A stretch of 58,110 nucleotides of DNA from Chitinophagaceae bacterium (GTDB taxonomy: Bacteria; Bacteroidota; Bacteroidia; Chitinophagales; Chitinophagaceae), in the NCBI GenBank assembly GCA_014379965.1, contig JACMKU010000027.1, positions 1-58,110 of the forward strand, given 5' to 3'. The position numbers were made by a program, and so were the translations under genes. The notes under the pieces were generated by a model. It was not told the DNA's origin. It searched no databases and saw only the letters and a list, made by a program, of their open reading frames with translations. Of this stretch, positions 17,514 through 27,003 are shown piece after piece. Position 1 is the stretch's first letter. Every line of letters begins with the position of its first letter.

Positions 17514-20500
17514 TTGAAGTTCCTTCCCTGCGGAAATACCGTTTTCTCATCCGCCCTTGATAAAGTGAGCAAGGGTAAATTCTCCTCGTTTGTAACAGTG
17601 AGGTGACGCAATAGCCTCGATAGATCATGACAACTACTCACAATTACATGAATAACCTCCCCCTCGATTTGCAACTTGCCTTCCACCATGATCAACCGGG
17701 ATTGCAGGATAGGCTTCCGATATTTCTCAAAGAGGTTTTGAAAGATTACCAGGTTTGCTACACCCGTCTCGTCTTCTATCGTCATAAAGCACACGCCTCC
17801 TGCCGTGCCCGGTCGTTGCCTGACCAGGACAAGACCCGCCACCTTTACCTTGTCGCCATTTTTACCTTTACTCAAATTGTTTGCAGAAAGAATATGGAGT
17901 TGAGATAATTTTTCCCTGACAAAACTTACTGGATGCGCTTTCAACGATAAAGAGGTAGCCGCATAGTCATGAACAACATGTTCAGATAAATGCATTTGCG
18001 GAAGTGAAATCTCAGTTTCACCTGTGTCGCCACATGGCTGCCCCGTGAATACTCCAAACGGCCGGTCCTTTGCTGTCAATTCCCATAATGCCAATCTGCG
18101 ATCGATGCCTATCGATCTGAATGCATCTGCATCAGCAAGTTTCTCCAGTGCTGCCTCGGGCAGGTTGATATCACGCATCGCATTAATTGAAGTAAATCCC
18201 TTCTCTCGGCCTGCCACCAGTGCAGTCATATCTTCCTTACGTAGACCTTTTACCTGTCGGAAACCGAGGCGAAGCGCACAATACTTACCCGATTTTTCCT
18301 CCAGTTGATTATCCCACAGCGAATGATTGATATCGACTGGACGGATGTCTACTCCATGATTTCTTGCATCGATCACGATCTGCGCGGGTTGATAGAAACC
18401 CATTGGCATACTGTTGAGCAACGCACACGCAAATACATCGGGATAATAACATTTGAGCCAGGAGGAGACATAGACCAACAAAGCGAAGCTCGCCGCGTGA
18501 CTCTCCGGGAATCCATAACTGCCGAACCCCTCCAATTGTCGGAATACGCGCTCAGCATATTCGATAGTATATCCTTTCGCCGTCATCCCGGAAATTAATT
18601 TGTCGTGGAACTGGGTTACGAGACCTTTCAACTTGAACGTCGCCATGCTACGACGCAATTCATCGGCTTCCGAAGGAGTGAATCCCGCTGCAACGATCGC
18701 TATCTTCATCGCCTGCTCCTGGAAAAGAGGTACACCCAGCGTTCGACCGAGAATCTCTTCCAGTTCCTTCGATGGATATTCCACAGCTTCCTCACCATTT
18801 CTTCTTCGGAGATAGGGATGTACCATATCACCCTGTATGGGTCCTGGTCTCACGATCGCTACTTCAATGACTAAATCATAGAAACACCTCGGTTTTAATC
18901 TCGGCAGCATCGACTGCTGCGCACGGCTTTCTATTTGGAAGACTCCCAGCGTATCAGCGTGACAGATCATCTCGTAAACTTCAGGATCATCCTGCGGTAT
19001 GTTGGCTAAAGTCAGGTTAAGACCATAATGTTTCTTGGCGAGGTCGAAGGCTTTGCGAATGCAAGTGAGCATGCCGAGCGCGAGTACGTCTATCTTCAGA
19101 AAACCGAGAGCGTCGATATCGTCCTTGTTCCATTCTATACAAGTCCTGTCTTCCATGCGCGCATTGAGAATGGGACATAGATCCGATAACTTGCCTCTTG
19201 TTATGACAAAACCACCCGTATGCTGGCCCAATTGCCTGGGAAATCCCATATACTGGTGAGTCAATGATAGCACCTTAAGTATATGTTTGTCGTCAGGATT
19301 CAATCCCTGTTCGGTTAATCGGCTCCCCTCAAACCATTCATCAGTGAATTCCCAGATGGCGCCGGAAAGCCGGTTGATCGTATCGACAGATAGCCCCATC
19401 GCTTTACCTACATCCCTGATCGCACCTTTCTGATGTAGTTGTGTAACCGTGGCTACGATTGCTGCACGATCCCTACCATACTTACTATAGATGTATTGAA
19501 TAACCTCTTCTCTTCGCTCATGTTCGAAGTCGACATCAATATCGGGAGGCTCATTCCTAGCGGCAGAAATAAAGCGTTCGAATAGTAGATCGAACTTGGT
19601 CGGATCGACCGATGTGATGCCCAAGAGATAACAAACCGTAGAATTTGCGGCTGATCCTCTTCCCTGGCAAAGAATTCCCTGTTGTCTCGCGAACCTGACG
19701 ATATCATATACGGTGAGAAAGTAGGGTGCATAATTCATCTTTTCGATAAAAGAAAGTTCATGATGAATGGCCGCGATCGTCTTTTCGGGAATGATATCAC
19801 CGAAATGTTCCCGCGCTCCCTCCCAGGCGAGGTGAGTAAGTTCCTCCTGGGGATTACGGCCTTCACTCGTTATCTCTTCGGGGTATTCGTATTTCAATGT
19901 ATCAAGCGAGAACTGGCAAGCATCGGCAATCTCCTGCGTACGTAGAATGGTATCAGGATAGTGTCTAAACAACCGCAACATCTCCTCTTTGGGTTTGATA
20001 TATCGTTCCGCATTGGGATGCAATCTGAACCCGGCATTGTAAATCGTGCACTTTTCACGTACGCAGGTCATGATGTCCTGTAGTTCGCGCCGATCGTGGT
20101 CGTGGTAGTGAACATCATTAGTAGCTACCAGTGATACCCGTAAACGATCGGACAATTGAGATAACCGATGCAAATACTTCACATCATCGCCGAGATAATA
20201 TCGTGAGGCGGACAAGTATAGATGCTCTCCCAGCGCATTCCGATATTCACGAACTGACTTCTCAAATTCCAGTTCGAAGTCAAAGTGTTCATTGAGTGCA
20301 GATGGAGGAATAACAATAAATTTTATTCTTTTCGCATTTGCAAATACATCTGACTTGTATAAATGACACTCGCCTTTCTCTGCTCGCAAGTTGCCGATAG
20401 TAAGGAGTGAACTGAGAAGCGAATAGGCTGTTTTGTCAATAGGGTAGGCGAGGAGGCTAGGTCCATCAAGCAAATCGAGACGACATCCCGGAATAATCCT

Positions 20501-20689
20501 TATATCTTTTTTCTTTGCGGCAACATGGGCGCGCACGATACCTGCGAGAGAGTTTCGGTCGGTGATGCCAATTGCGTCATACCCTAAAGATGCAGCATAG
20601 TTTACCAGTTCTTCCGGGTGCGATGCGCCACGAAGAAAACTGAAGTTGGTAGTTACCTGTAATTCTGTATAACTCATATGCCATTTCAT
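17510..20689 (-). CDS. dnaE2: Error-prone DNA polymerase III alpha subunit DnaE2
   Basis: About 1059 residues from ATG 20689 (MKWHMSYTELQV); ATG 20677 is an equally good start. Length and order fit DnaE2: N-terminal PHP-like domain (TTNFSFLRGASHPEEL, GITDRNSLAG), polymerase palm with GRGSAANS at about 343-350 and the catalytic PDIDVDFEH at about 382-390, fingers, then an OB-fold near the end (VKVAGLVLVRQRPGTAGGVCFMTIEDETG). The family copies damaged DNA as part of the mutasome with ImuA and ImuB. The start lies two bases after the imuB stop, so the two are translationally linked. The PHP metal residues of replicative DnaE are not conserved at the first motif, as usual for DnaE2. Confidence 0.95.
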   Translation of the reverse strand: MKWHMSYTELQVTTNFSFLRGASHPEELVNYAASLGYDAIGITDRNSLAGIVRAHVAAKKKDIRIIPGCRLDLLDGPSLLAYPIDKTAYSLLSSLLTIGNLRAEKGECHLYKSDVFANAKRIKFIVIPPSALNEHFDFELEFEKSVREYRNALGEHLYLSASRYYLGDDVKYLHRLSQLSDRLRVSLVATNDVHYHDHDRRELQDIMTCVREKCTIYNAGFRLHPNAERYIKPKEEMLRLFRHYPDTILRTQEIADACQFSLDTLKYEYPEEITSEGRNPQEELTHLAWEGAREHFGDIIPEKTIAAIHHELSFIEKMNYAPYFLTVYDIVRFARQQGILCQGRGSAANSTVCYLLGITSVDPTKFDLLFERFISAARNEPPDIDVDFEHERREEVIQYIYSKYGRDRAAIVATVTQLHQKGAIRDVGKAMGLSVDTINRLSGAIWEFTDEWFEGSRLTEQGLNPDDKHILKVLSLTHQYMGFPRQLGQHTGGFVITRGKLSDLCPILNARMEDRTCIEWNKDDIDALGFLKIDVLALGMLTCIRKAFDLAKKHYGLNLTLANIPQDDPEVYEMICHADTLGVFQIESRAQQSMLPRLKPRCFYDLVIEVAIVRPGPIQGDMVHPYLRRRNGEEAVEYPSKELEEILGRTLGVPLFQEQAMKIAIVAAGFTPSEADELRRSMATFKLKGLVTQFHDKLISGMTAKGYTIEYAERVFRQLEGFGSYGFPESHAASFALLVYVSSWLKCYYPDVFACALLNSMPMGFYQPAQIVIDARNHGVDIRPVDINHSLWDNQLEEKSGKYCALRLGFRQVKGLRKEDMTALVAGREKGFTSINAMRDINLPEAALEKLADADAFRSIGIDRRLALWELTAKDRPFGVFTGQPCGDTGETEISLPQMHLSEHVVHDYAATSLSLKAHPVSFVREKLSQLHILSANNLSKGKNGDKVKVAGLVLVRQRPGTAGGVCFMTIEDETGVANLVIFQNLFEKYRKPILQSRLIMVEGKLQIEGEVIHVIVSSCHDLSRLLRHLTVTNEENLPLLTLSRADEKTVFPQGRNFK

Positions 20690-20691
20690 TT

Positions 20692-22194
20692 TCACGGAAA
20701 GAATCCATGCAAGTACCACTGATGTGTCTTATCACCGATGTAATGTCCAAGTCGAAACAACCAATATCGTTGTCCCTGTTCATCCTCTACGGAATAATAG
20801 TCACGATGCTCCCCCTGTTGCAACCACCATTCCTGTTCTATGCGTTCCGGGCCATCAGCCCTGACGATTTTATGTAATATTCCTTTGTATCGAAATAACA
20901 TGGGTGGATAATCAGGAATTGGCGCTGTGACATCAATGCGTTCCGGTCTCGCTAAGAGCTGCAATGGTCTTGGACGGTCTAATTTCCAAGGCGAACTGGA
21001 TTTCTCTGTTAACGACCTGGCGTGACGCATCGATCGTTCAGGCCAATAGTGTTCATCGGGCAGGTAACGGTGTATGTGATCCTCCCCAAACTTGCCTGCA
21101 AACCTGTCTAACAAACCAGAGAGGTTTGTATCATCGAGTCCACGTGTCTGCTCCCATAATTTTTCCTGTATGACCTTCACATCTTCTACCTTGGGTGCTT
21201 CCAATAAGAACAATTCGATTCCGAGAGCAGGTTCCATCTTCTCAAGGTTTATCTCGAATAGCCTGAACAAATGTTGCACGTTATTCGAAGGACGGTTGGT
21301 ACCGATTTGAAGTGATTCTATTTTACCGTCTATTCTAAATCCTTTGAAGATGGCGGTGCGCATCCCTTTGCCTTCTTTGCGTAGGCGATTAGTTAAGGTT
21401 TCCAGCAGGCGCATCAGAGCTATCTCGATGCCACCGCGTGTTACGATCAGTTCGATACAGGGCAATCGCTCATGATAAGGAACAACAGGATACACGGGGT
21501 TTATGGCTTCATCCTCATGACCCAGGGCCTGATCGAGTCTTTTGAGGAAGGTCGCACCGAATCGCCTCCGTAATGCATTTCGAGGCATGCCGATGAAATT
21601 GTTGATATGCCGAAGTCCAAGCTTTTGCAATCTTTCAATGGTATCTTCTTCAATCCGCAACGCGGCAGGAGGGAGTGTCAATAAGGCCGTACATTGTTCG
21701 CCAGGCCCGATGATAGCAGCGATTTTTCCAAATCGGGCGATTGCCCATGCGGATCCAACTGTATCGGTCATTGCTGCGCGAACATAATATCCCTTGCTCT
21801 TCATTCGCACGATAATATCTCTAAGGTATTCACGCTCGCCTCCCCAGAGATGAGCGCAGCCACTAGCATCAAGGATTAATCCATCTGGCAAATCAATGGC
21901 AACAGCCGGGGTGTAGCGGGTGAACCATTCTGCAAGACGTATAAGAAGTTTTGGGGCAAGACCGGGTTTGTCATCCAGTACTTCCAATGATGGGATGATG
22001 GCTCTCGCATCGGCCGCAGCCATTCCGGGGAACACACCTTGTAATTCCGCCAATCTATTTGCAGCATTGATCACCATTCGTCCATGATCCGGCGCAGCGA
22101 GTACGAAAGGAAGTTCGCGTAATGCGGGCCGACGAATGGCCACCCAGTCCGTCAGCAGGTAACGGAACCATATCGACACATATCTCTTACACAT
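20692..22194 (-). CDS. imuB: Y-family polymerase-like protein ImuB
   Basis: 500 residues. It has the Y-family fold (YVSIWFRYLLTDW start, palm with DGLILDASGCAHLWGG around 104-119, little-finger region), but the first catalytic acidic residue of DinB (D-x-D near the N-terminus) is replaced, which is typical of ImuB: a non-catalytic adaptor that links DnaE2 to the sliding clamp. The middle of the cassette: its ATG follows the imuA stop by one base and its stop is two bases before dnaE2. Damage-induced co-expression is expected from the family. Confidence 0.93.
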   Translation of the reverse strand: MCKRYVSIWFRYLLTDWVAIRRPALRELPFVLAAPDHGRMVINAANRLAELQGVFPGMAAADARAIIPSLEVLDDKPGLAPKLLIRLAEWFTRYTPAVAIDLPDGLILDASGCAHLWGGEREYLRDIIVRMKSKGYYVRAAMTDTVGSAWAIARFGKIAAIIGPGEQCTALLTLPPAALRIEEDTIERLQKLGLRHINNFIGMPRNALRRRFGATFLKRLDQALGHEDEAINPVYPVVPYHERLPCIELIVTRGGIEIALMRLLETLTNRLRKEGKGMRTAIFKGFRIDGKIESLQIGTNRPSNNVQHLFRLFEINLEKMEPALGIELFLLEAPKVEDVKVIQEKLWEQTRGLDDTNLSGLLDRFAGKFGEDHIHRYLPDEHYWPERSMRHARSLTEKSSSPWKLDRPRPLQLLARPERIDVTAPIPDYPPMLFRYKGILHKIVRADGPERIEQEWWLQQGEHRDYYSVEDEQGQRYWLFRLGHYIGDKTHQWYLHGFFP

Positions 22195-22195
22195 A

Positions 22196-22912
22196 TCACC
22201 CCGTTTTCCTGTGTTCTTCTTCTCTTATTATTAATGCAGGGACATGCCTGAATTTTCCTCCAATCCATTCTACCTCCCATGACGAAGGCTTTCCGTTGCG
22301 GACTTTTAGTAACTCTACCTTCCAGCGCGGAAATCCAACACCAGGAAGATCGAGCGGCAATTCACTCGGTAAGGAAGTGATGTTCCATCGTGTGACAAAG
22401 GCAGTCGTATTTAGTTTGCGAGGATTCTTCCTGATGACGAATCCTGTAACCCTGCTTTTCTCGACCGCCAATTGTAATCTGCGAGAAGCAGTCAGACTTA
22501 TATCGGTGAGCTCTCCTACAACGGCAGCCAGACCTTCGCATTTGAGTGCTTCCTCCATTGCCCATAAAACATCTCTTTCCTTGGATAGATCGATGAATAT
22601 GATCTTATCAGGTGGAATGCCAAATGTGCTCATCGCTGGGGGAAACAATATCCGGGATGTACCTATCCAAAGCGCAGCCCCGCCCTTTTTCATCAGTGAT
22701 CCGATGATGCCAGAGACAAACCCTGAACTTTAACTCAACTCTTCGTATCGTGAGGTCAGAAACTCATGCACGGCTCCAAGTGGAAAGGTCCCATTTGGAA
22801 AAGCATCGCGCATCATGTCAAGACCTACATCTATCGCGGTAGCTCCCAACGGCCTGAAGCCTTGTAGCGGAAGAATCTCGCGTTGGAGGCGTGCGATCGT
22901 TTCTGATTTCAT
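22196..22912 (-). pseudogene. imuA: ImuA (RecA-like), interrupted by an in-frame TAA
   Basis: Translation from ATG 22912 gives 60 residues ending FPLGAVHEFLTSRYEELS, then TAA (plus strand 22730-22732), and the same frame continues SSGFVSGIIGSLMKKGGAALWIGTSR to a stop at 22196. Both halves match one ImuA protein of 238 codons (the VHEF motif, then the RecA-like ATP-site region, the ALKCEGLAAVVGE and ESRRLQLAVEKSRVTGF equivalents, and the GFPRWKVELLKVRNGKPSSW end). No frameshift is needed: a single base change, for example from a Ser or Lys codon, makes the stop. An ATG at 22693, 13 codons downstream, might restart translation of a 165-residue fragment. ImuA works with ImuB and DnaE2 in mutagenic repair; here it may be lost or split, or the stop may be a sequence error. 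Confidence 0.85.
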
Positions 22913-22980
22913 GATCGGTCTTGTGAAAGGGTTACGATTCGAATGTTATAAGTCAAGAATATTCTGCCTTAAACCTTGGA

Positions 22981-23010
22981 CAATATTACTAAATAATTTA
23001 GCAAAGCAAA
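22981..23010 (-). promoter_or_regulatory. Candidate imuA promoter with overlapping palindromic operator
   Basis: On the minus strand TTTG (23010-23007) is followed after 18 bases by TAATATTG (22988-22981), close to the Bacteroidota pair TTTG / TAnnTTTG. The spacer holds a perfect palindrome, CTAAATAATTTAG (22989-23001), adjoining the -7 box. An operator placed there would block polymerase, as expected for an SOS-type repressor. The gene start is about 70 bases downstream. Confidence 0.45.
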
Positions 23011-23076
23011 AAACTATTTTAATACGCATTGGGCGTTAGGGCTATACAATGAACCCTGCCTTCCTTTTAATTTTTC

Positions 23077-23117
23077 CTCTGCGCCTTTGCGTCTCTGCGT
23101 CTCTGCGTCTCTGCGTG
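23077..23117. repeat. Octamer word array, TCTCTGCG type, single arm
   Basis: CTCTGCGCC and TTTGCG are followed by three TCTCTGCG units in an 8-base register. No facing arm is present. It lies in the divergent gap between imuA and nhaA and ends 16 bases before a possible nhaA -7 box (TATTTTTG, 23133-23140). Confidence 0.7.
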
Positions 23118-23132
23118 ATACCTTCTATTCCT

Positions 23133-23140
23133 TATTTTTG
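23133..23140 (+). promoter_or_regulatory. Possible -7 box of nhaA
   Basis: TATTTTTG fits TAnnTTTG exactly and lies 29 bases before the nhaA start. No convincing TTTG at the -33 distance was found, so the call is weak. Confidence 0.35.
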
Positions 23141-23168
23141 ACCGCTACAACAGATTTTAATACGGAGG

Positions 23169-24320
23169 ATGGAAAAGATTTCAAAACTGTTTAAAGATTT
23201 TACTGATAGCGAAAAAAGTGCTGGTTTTGTTCTCATCTTAGTCACCATCCTAAGTTTGATGCTCGCCAATTTCACTGGCGATTCGTACATCTCATTCTTT
23301 CAACAGAAGGTCGGTTACGATGGGAATGGAATTCACTTACACCTTTCGGTCGAGCACTGGATCAATGATGGATTAATGACCATATTTTTCTTCATGGTCG
23401 GACTGGAGATTGAAAGGGAAATTTATGTTGGTGAATTATCTGCACTTAAAAGTGCTTCACTACCGATTGCGGGAGCCATGGGTGGAATGCTGGTTCCATT
23501 TGGTATTTTCCTGGTGCTAAATATCGGGCTCGAGACGCAAGGTGGGTTTGGTATACCTATGGCAACAGACATTGCGTTTGCATTAGGGATACTATCGCTT
23601 GTGAAAAACATACCCCATGGGCTGAAGGTGTTTTTGACTGCGTTTGCCATCATTGACGACCTCGGCGCGATCATCATTATTGGATTGTTTTACTCCGATG
23701 GACTAAATCTTGTTTATCTTTTTTGTTCTTTGGGTATGTTCATTGTTTTGATTGTGTTGAACCGCTGCAGGGTTCATAGCATCTGGCTCTACATGGTCCT
23801 TGGTATAATAATGTGGTATTGCATGCTGCAATCCGGTGTACATGCCACGATTGCAGGGATCTTATTGGCCTTTGCGCTTCCTTTTGGAAAAGGCGATGAA
23901 CATTCCCCGTCCTATGTGATGCAAAGATTTCTGCATAAACCGGTCGCATTTTTCATACTTCCCGTCTTTGCCATAACAAACACTGCTATACTTATTGATG
24001 GTAATTTCCTGGAAGCCATTACAACCAACTTAAGTCTTGGAATTATTCTGGGACTCGTCATTGGAAAGCCTTTGGGCATCTTCCTTGTGTGTTGGCTGGC
24101 GATAATAATTGGATGGAGCCGTTTTCCAACTGGAGTCAACTGGAGTAATCTTCTTGGCGCGGCCGCCCTTGGAGGCATAGGGTTTACTATGTCAATCTTC
24201 ATTACTTTGTTGGCGTTTGATAACCCAGTGCTTGTAAACCAATCCAAATTGGCCATCCTGGTGTCTTCAATAGTCGCCTCCCTTATAGGGCTAATTATTT
24301 TGAATAAACCAAGAAAATAG
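23169..24320 (+). CDS. nhaA: Na+/H+ antiporter NhaA
   Basis: 383 residues, about twelve membrane helices, the normal length for NhaA. Key motifs are ATDIAFALG (first transport Asp) and AIIDDLGAI (the adjacent Asp pair that binds Na+ and protons in the E. coli protein), plus a C-terminal GFTMSIFITLLAF helix. It expels Na+ in exchange for protons at the inner membrane and helps pH and salt balance. Stand-alone gene, divergent from the imuA cassette and followed 127 bases later by an unrelated secreted-protein gene. Confidence 0.95.
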   Translation: MEKISKLFKDFTDSEKSAGFVLILVTILSLMLANFTGDSYISFFQQKVGYDGNGIHLHLSVEHWINDGLMTIFFFMVGLEIEREIYVGELSALKSASLPIAGAMGGMLVPFGIFLVLNIGLETQGGFGIPMATDIAFALGILSLVKNIPHGLKVFLTAFAIIDDLGAIIIIGLFYSDGLNLVYLFCSLGMFIVLIVLNRCRVHSIWLYMVLGIIMWYCMLQSGVHATIAGILLAFALPFGKGDEHSPSYVMQRFLHKPVAFFILPVFAITNTAILIDGNFLEAITTNLSLGIILGLVIGKPLGIFLVCWLAIIIGWSRFPTGVNWSNLLGAAALGGIGFTMSIFITLLAFDNPVLVNQSKLAILVSSIVASLIGLIILNKPRK

Positions 24321-24330
24321 CGGTTTTAAG

Positions 24331-24391
24331 CCTGTTTCTCGCTCTGTTTCTCGCCCTCTTTCTCTCTCTGTTTTCCCCCTCTCTTTTTTCT
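24331..24391. repeat. Degenerate hexamer array, CTGTTT/CTCGCT type, single arm
   Basis: Pyrimidine-rich hexamers CTGTTT, CTCGCT, CTGTTT, CTCGCC, CTCTTT, CTCTCT, CTGTTT follow the nhaA stop by about ten bases. The words are those of the hexamer hairpin elements, but the facing arm is absent, so it may be a decayed or half copy. Confidence 0.6.
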
Positions 24392-24447
24392 TCCCGCCCG
24401 ACTATTTTGTCTATTTTGTATACCCAAAGCCTTAAACCTGCTTACTG

Positions 24448-26805
24448 ATGAGAAGATTCATACTACTATTGATCGGTGGAGTTATTACATTTCAACAACT
24501 TTTTTCTCAACCCGCCATCACTACCTTTTCGCCCATGTCAGGGCCAATCGGTACTTCCGTCATCATCAAAGGAACAGGTTTCAGTAACAGTCCTGCAAAC
24601 AATACGGTTTTCTTCGGTGGGGCAAAAGCAACAGTTTCCGGAGGAACGGATACAACAGTTTGGGTCACTGTACCTGTTGGTGCGACATTCAGTCCAATCA
24701 CCGTTACTACAGCTAACCTTACCGGATCATCATCGACGCCCTTCGTAGTCACTTTTACAAGCGATAGCACGACGCTGGCCGCTAACTCGTTTACTGTAGC
24801 TGCCAACTTTACTACGGGCTCCTATCCGACTAATGTCGCCATTGCGGATCTCAATGCGGATGGACTCGCTGATATGATAACTGCTAACGCACAGGCTAAC
24901 TCCATATCTATATTCAAGAACACGGGTAGTTTCGGCGCGATCTCTTTCGATGCTAAGCTGGATTTCGCAACGGGTACCGATCCCAAAAGGATCGCCATTG
25001 GCGACCTCGATGGCGACGGTAAACAAGACCTTGTGGTAACTAATTTTAATGCCGGGAATGCCAGTAGTGTTTCCGTGTTTCGAAACACGAGTGTTGGGGC
25101 GAATATTTCACTGGCGCCGAAGATGGATTTTACTACAGGCATGGGTTCTTTAGGGCTCTCGTTAGCGGACATGAATTCAGACGGTAAGCTGGATATGATT
25201 GTATCAAGCGGCAATTCAGGATATTTCTCTTTCTTCAATAACACTACCTCAATCGCAGGAAACATCAGCTTCGCGCCACAGCAGAATTTTAGCATGTTGT
25301 TTCATCCGGATAATATTACTGTCGCCGATCTGGATAAGGATGGCAAGCCTGATATCATTACCTCCAACTTTAGCGCTAACACAATTTCGATTTTTAGGAA
25401 CATTGGAAGCGGCGGGTCTTTGTCTCTCGCGACCAGGACAGACTATGCAGCGAATTTGAGTCCGAGTTGGATCACCTCTGGTGATTTCGATGGAGATGGG
25501 AAAACAGATATCGCATTATCCAACTATTCATCCAACAATACTTCATTATACAGGAATATTAGCACGCCAGGTTCCATCATGCTGGAACCTAAGCAGGATT
25601 TTCCTTTGGCTCCAACCAATATAGCAGTAGCTGATCTTAATGGAGATGGCAAGCTTGATTTGAGCGGTGGAAGAGGGCTGAACGGTATGGTTGGCATCAT
25701 GGAGAATAAGTACACGGGCGCCGGTGCATTTTCATTTGGAAACGCAATTGACATCACCGCCGGCAATTTCGATACGTTCATAGCTGTGGGTGATCTCGAT
25801 GGCGACGGCAAGCCAGAGCTGGTGGCCGTAAATACTCTGCAGAATAATGTGGTTGTTCTGAGCAACCGCCTAAACACACCGGTAATCCTTTCCCTATCGA
25901 CGCCACTTGCAAGTAGCGGGGCCACTGTTGCTCTGAATGGAAATAATTTTACCGGCACGCAGTCGGTCAAGTTTGGTGGCACACCAGCAAGTTCTTTTAC
26001 AGTGATATCGGCCACACGCATTGACGCCGTGGTAGGCGGCGGAGCCTCAGGAAATATTTCTGTTACCACGCCATCGGGTACAGGCACAATCGGGGGTTTC
26101 AATTTCATTCCGGAAATCACCGCCGAAGGCGCGACCAGTTTCTGCGTGGGAGGATCAGTGCTGCTGCTATCAACAGCCAGTGCCAATAACCAATGGTACA
26201 AGAATGGTAACTTAATTTCCGGTGCAACTCATACCAGTGTTCAAATAAGTGAAAGTGGTCTATACACTGTAAAGACGACAAGTAATAATATCACTACTAC
26301 ATCCACCACGGGTGTGACCGTCACCAGTACGAGCGTACCTACCCCGACGATCACAGTCAATGGCGGTACTCTTTCTTCCAATGCCGCAGCAGGCAACCAA
26401 TGGTATCTTAATGCAGTGGCAATTCCTGGAGCCATCAATTCAAGCTACCAACCTGTTGAAAGCGGAAACTATACCGTTAAGGTTACGGTGAATGGTTGCA
26501 CAAGTTCCTTCTCCGCTGCCCATAATTTCATCATCACGGGTGTCATTGATTTACCTACTGGCGCATATTTACGTATCTATCCCAACCCCGTAAAGGATAA
26601 ACTGTTCTTGCGTTGGAATGTGGCCGGGATGACCCAGGTGCAATTGGAGGTGTCGGATCTTCTGGGAAAGAAACTGAGGTCGGGGACTGCCAACAACGGT
26701 GTCTCTACCGATCTCTCTGCACTGCCGAGCGGAATCTACCTCGTTCGAATCTTCAATAGCCGGTTCAAGATTAATGAAACGATCAAGATTGTTCGCCTGG
26801 ATTAG
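24448..26805 (+). CDS. Secreted FG-GAP propeller protein with IPT/TIG and Ig-like domains, T9SS type A tail
   Basis: 785 residues. A signal peptide (about 1-21) precedes an IPT/TIG domain (about 23-110). Seven FG-GAP/VCBS-type repeats follow (about 120-475), each with a calcium-binding pattern such as DLDGDGKQD, DMNSDGKLD, DLDKDGKPD, DFDGDGKTD, DLNGDGKLD and DLDGDGKPE; seven copies would close one integrin-like propeller. Then comes a second IPT/TIG domain (about 480-555), two Ig-like domains with Cys pairs (560-695) and a T9SS type A sorting domain (about 708-785, IYPNPVKDKLFLRW). It is exported by type IX secretion to the surface or medium. The ligand is unknown. Its last Ig domain is similar to that of the protein at 32331. 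Confidence 0.9.
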   Translation: MRRFILLLIGGVITFQQLFSQPAITTFSPMSGPIGTSVIIKGTGFSNSPANNTVFFGGAKATVSGGTDTTVWVTVPVGATFSPITVTTANLTGSSSTPFVVTFTSDSTTLAANSFTVAANFTTGSYPTNVAIADLNADGLADMITANAQANSISIFKNTGSFGAISFDAKLDFATGTDPKRIAIGDLDGDGKQDLVVTNFNAGNASSVSVFRNTSVGANISLAPKMDFTTGMGSLGLSLADMNSDGKLDMIVSSGNSGYFSFFNNTTSIAGNISFAPQQNFSMLFHPDNITVADLDKDGKPDIITSNFSANTISIFRNIGSGGSLSLATRTDYAANLSPSWITSGDFDGDGKTDIALSNYSSNNTSLYRNISTPGSIMLEPKQDFPLAPTNIAVADLNGDGKLDLSGGRGLNGMVGIMENKYTGAGAFSFGNAIDITAGNFDTFIAVGDLDGDGKPELVAVNTLQNNVVVLSNRLNTPVILSLSTPLASSGATVALNGNNFTGTQSVKFGGTPASSFTVISATRIDAVVGGGASGNISVTTPSGTGTIGGFNFIPEITAEGATSFCVGGSVLLLSTASANNQWYKNGNLISGATHTSVQISESGLYTVKTTSNNITTTSTTGVTVTSTSVPTPTITVNGGTLSSNAAAGNQWYLNAVAIPGAINSSYQPVESGNYTVKVTVNGCTSSFSAAHNFIITGVIDLPTGAYLRIYPNPVKDKLFLRWNVAGMTQVQLEVSDLLGKKLRSGTANNGVSTDLSALPSGIYLVRIFNSRFKINETIKIVRLD

Positions 26806-26902
26806 TACGTTAAATACCCACACAATTTAAGTCGGGAAATATTCACCCTCCCGCTTCCGTATCTTTCAGCCACTGACATAAGTCTTCGGTAAACGTGTGT
26901 CC

Positions 26903-26934
26903 AACGTTAAACGTTAAACCTTAAACGTTAAACG
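26903..26934. repeat. Heptamer array, CGTTAAA type, single arm
   Basis: CGTTAAA, CGTTAAA, CCTTAAA, CGTTAAA and a partial unit in a 7-base register, between two plus-strand genes. Because the word contains AACGTT the array is partly self-complementary, and no separate facing arm is needed for pairing. Confidence 0.65.
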
Positions 26935-27003
26935 ATTGTAGAATTCCCTCCCCCATGAAATTTCGAAAAATCAAAGGCATATTTTTTGATTCAACATACC
27001 AAT

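Noticed and set aside
26955..27003. ATG at 26955 as start of the sugar dehydrogenase
   Set aside because: It is not in frame with the gene; ATG 27004 gives a proper lipoprotein signal.
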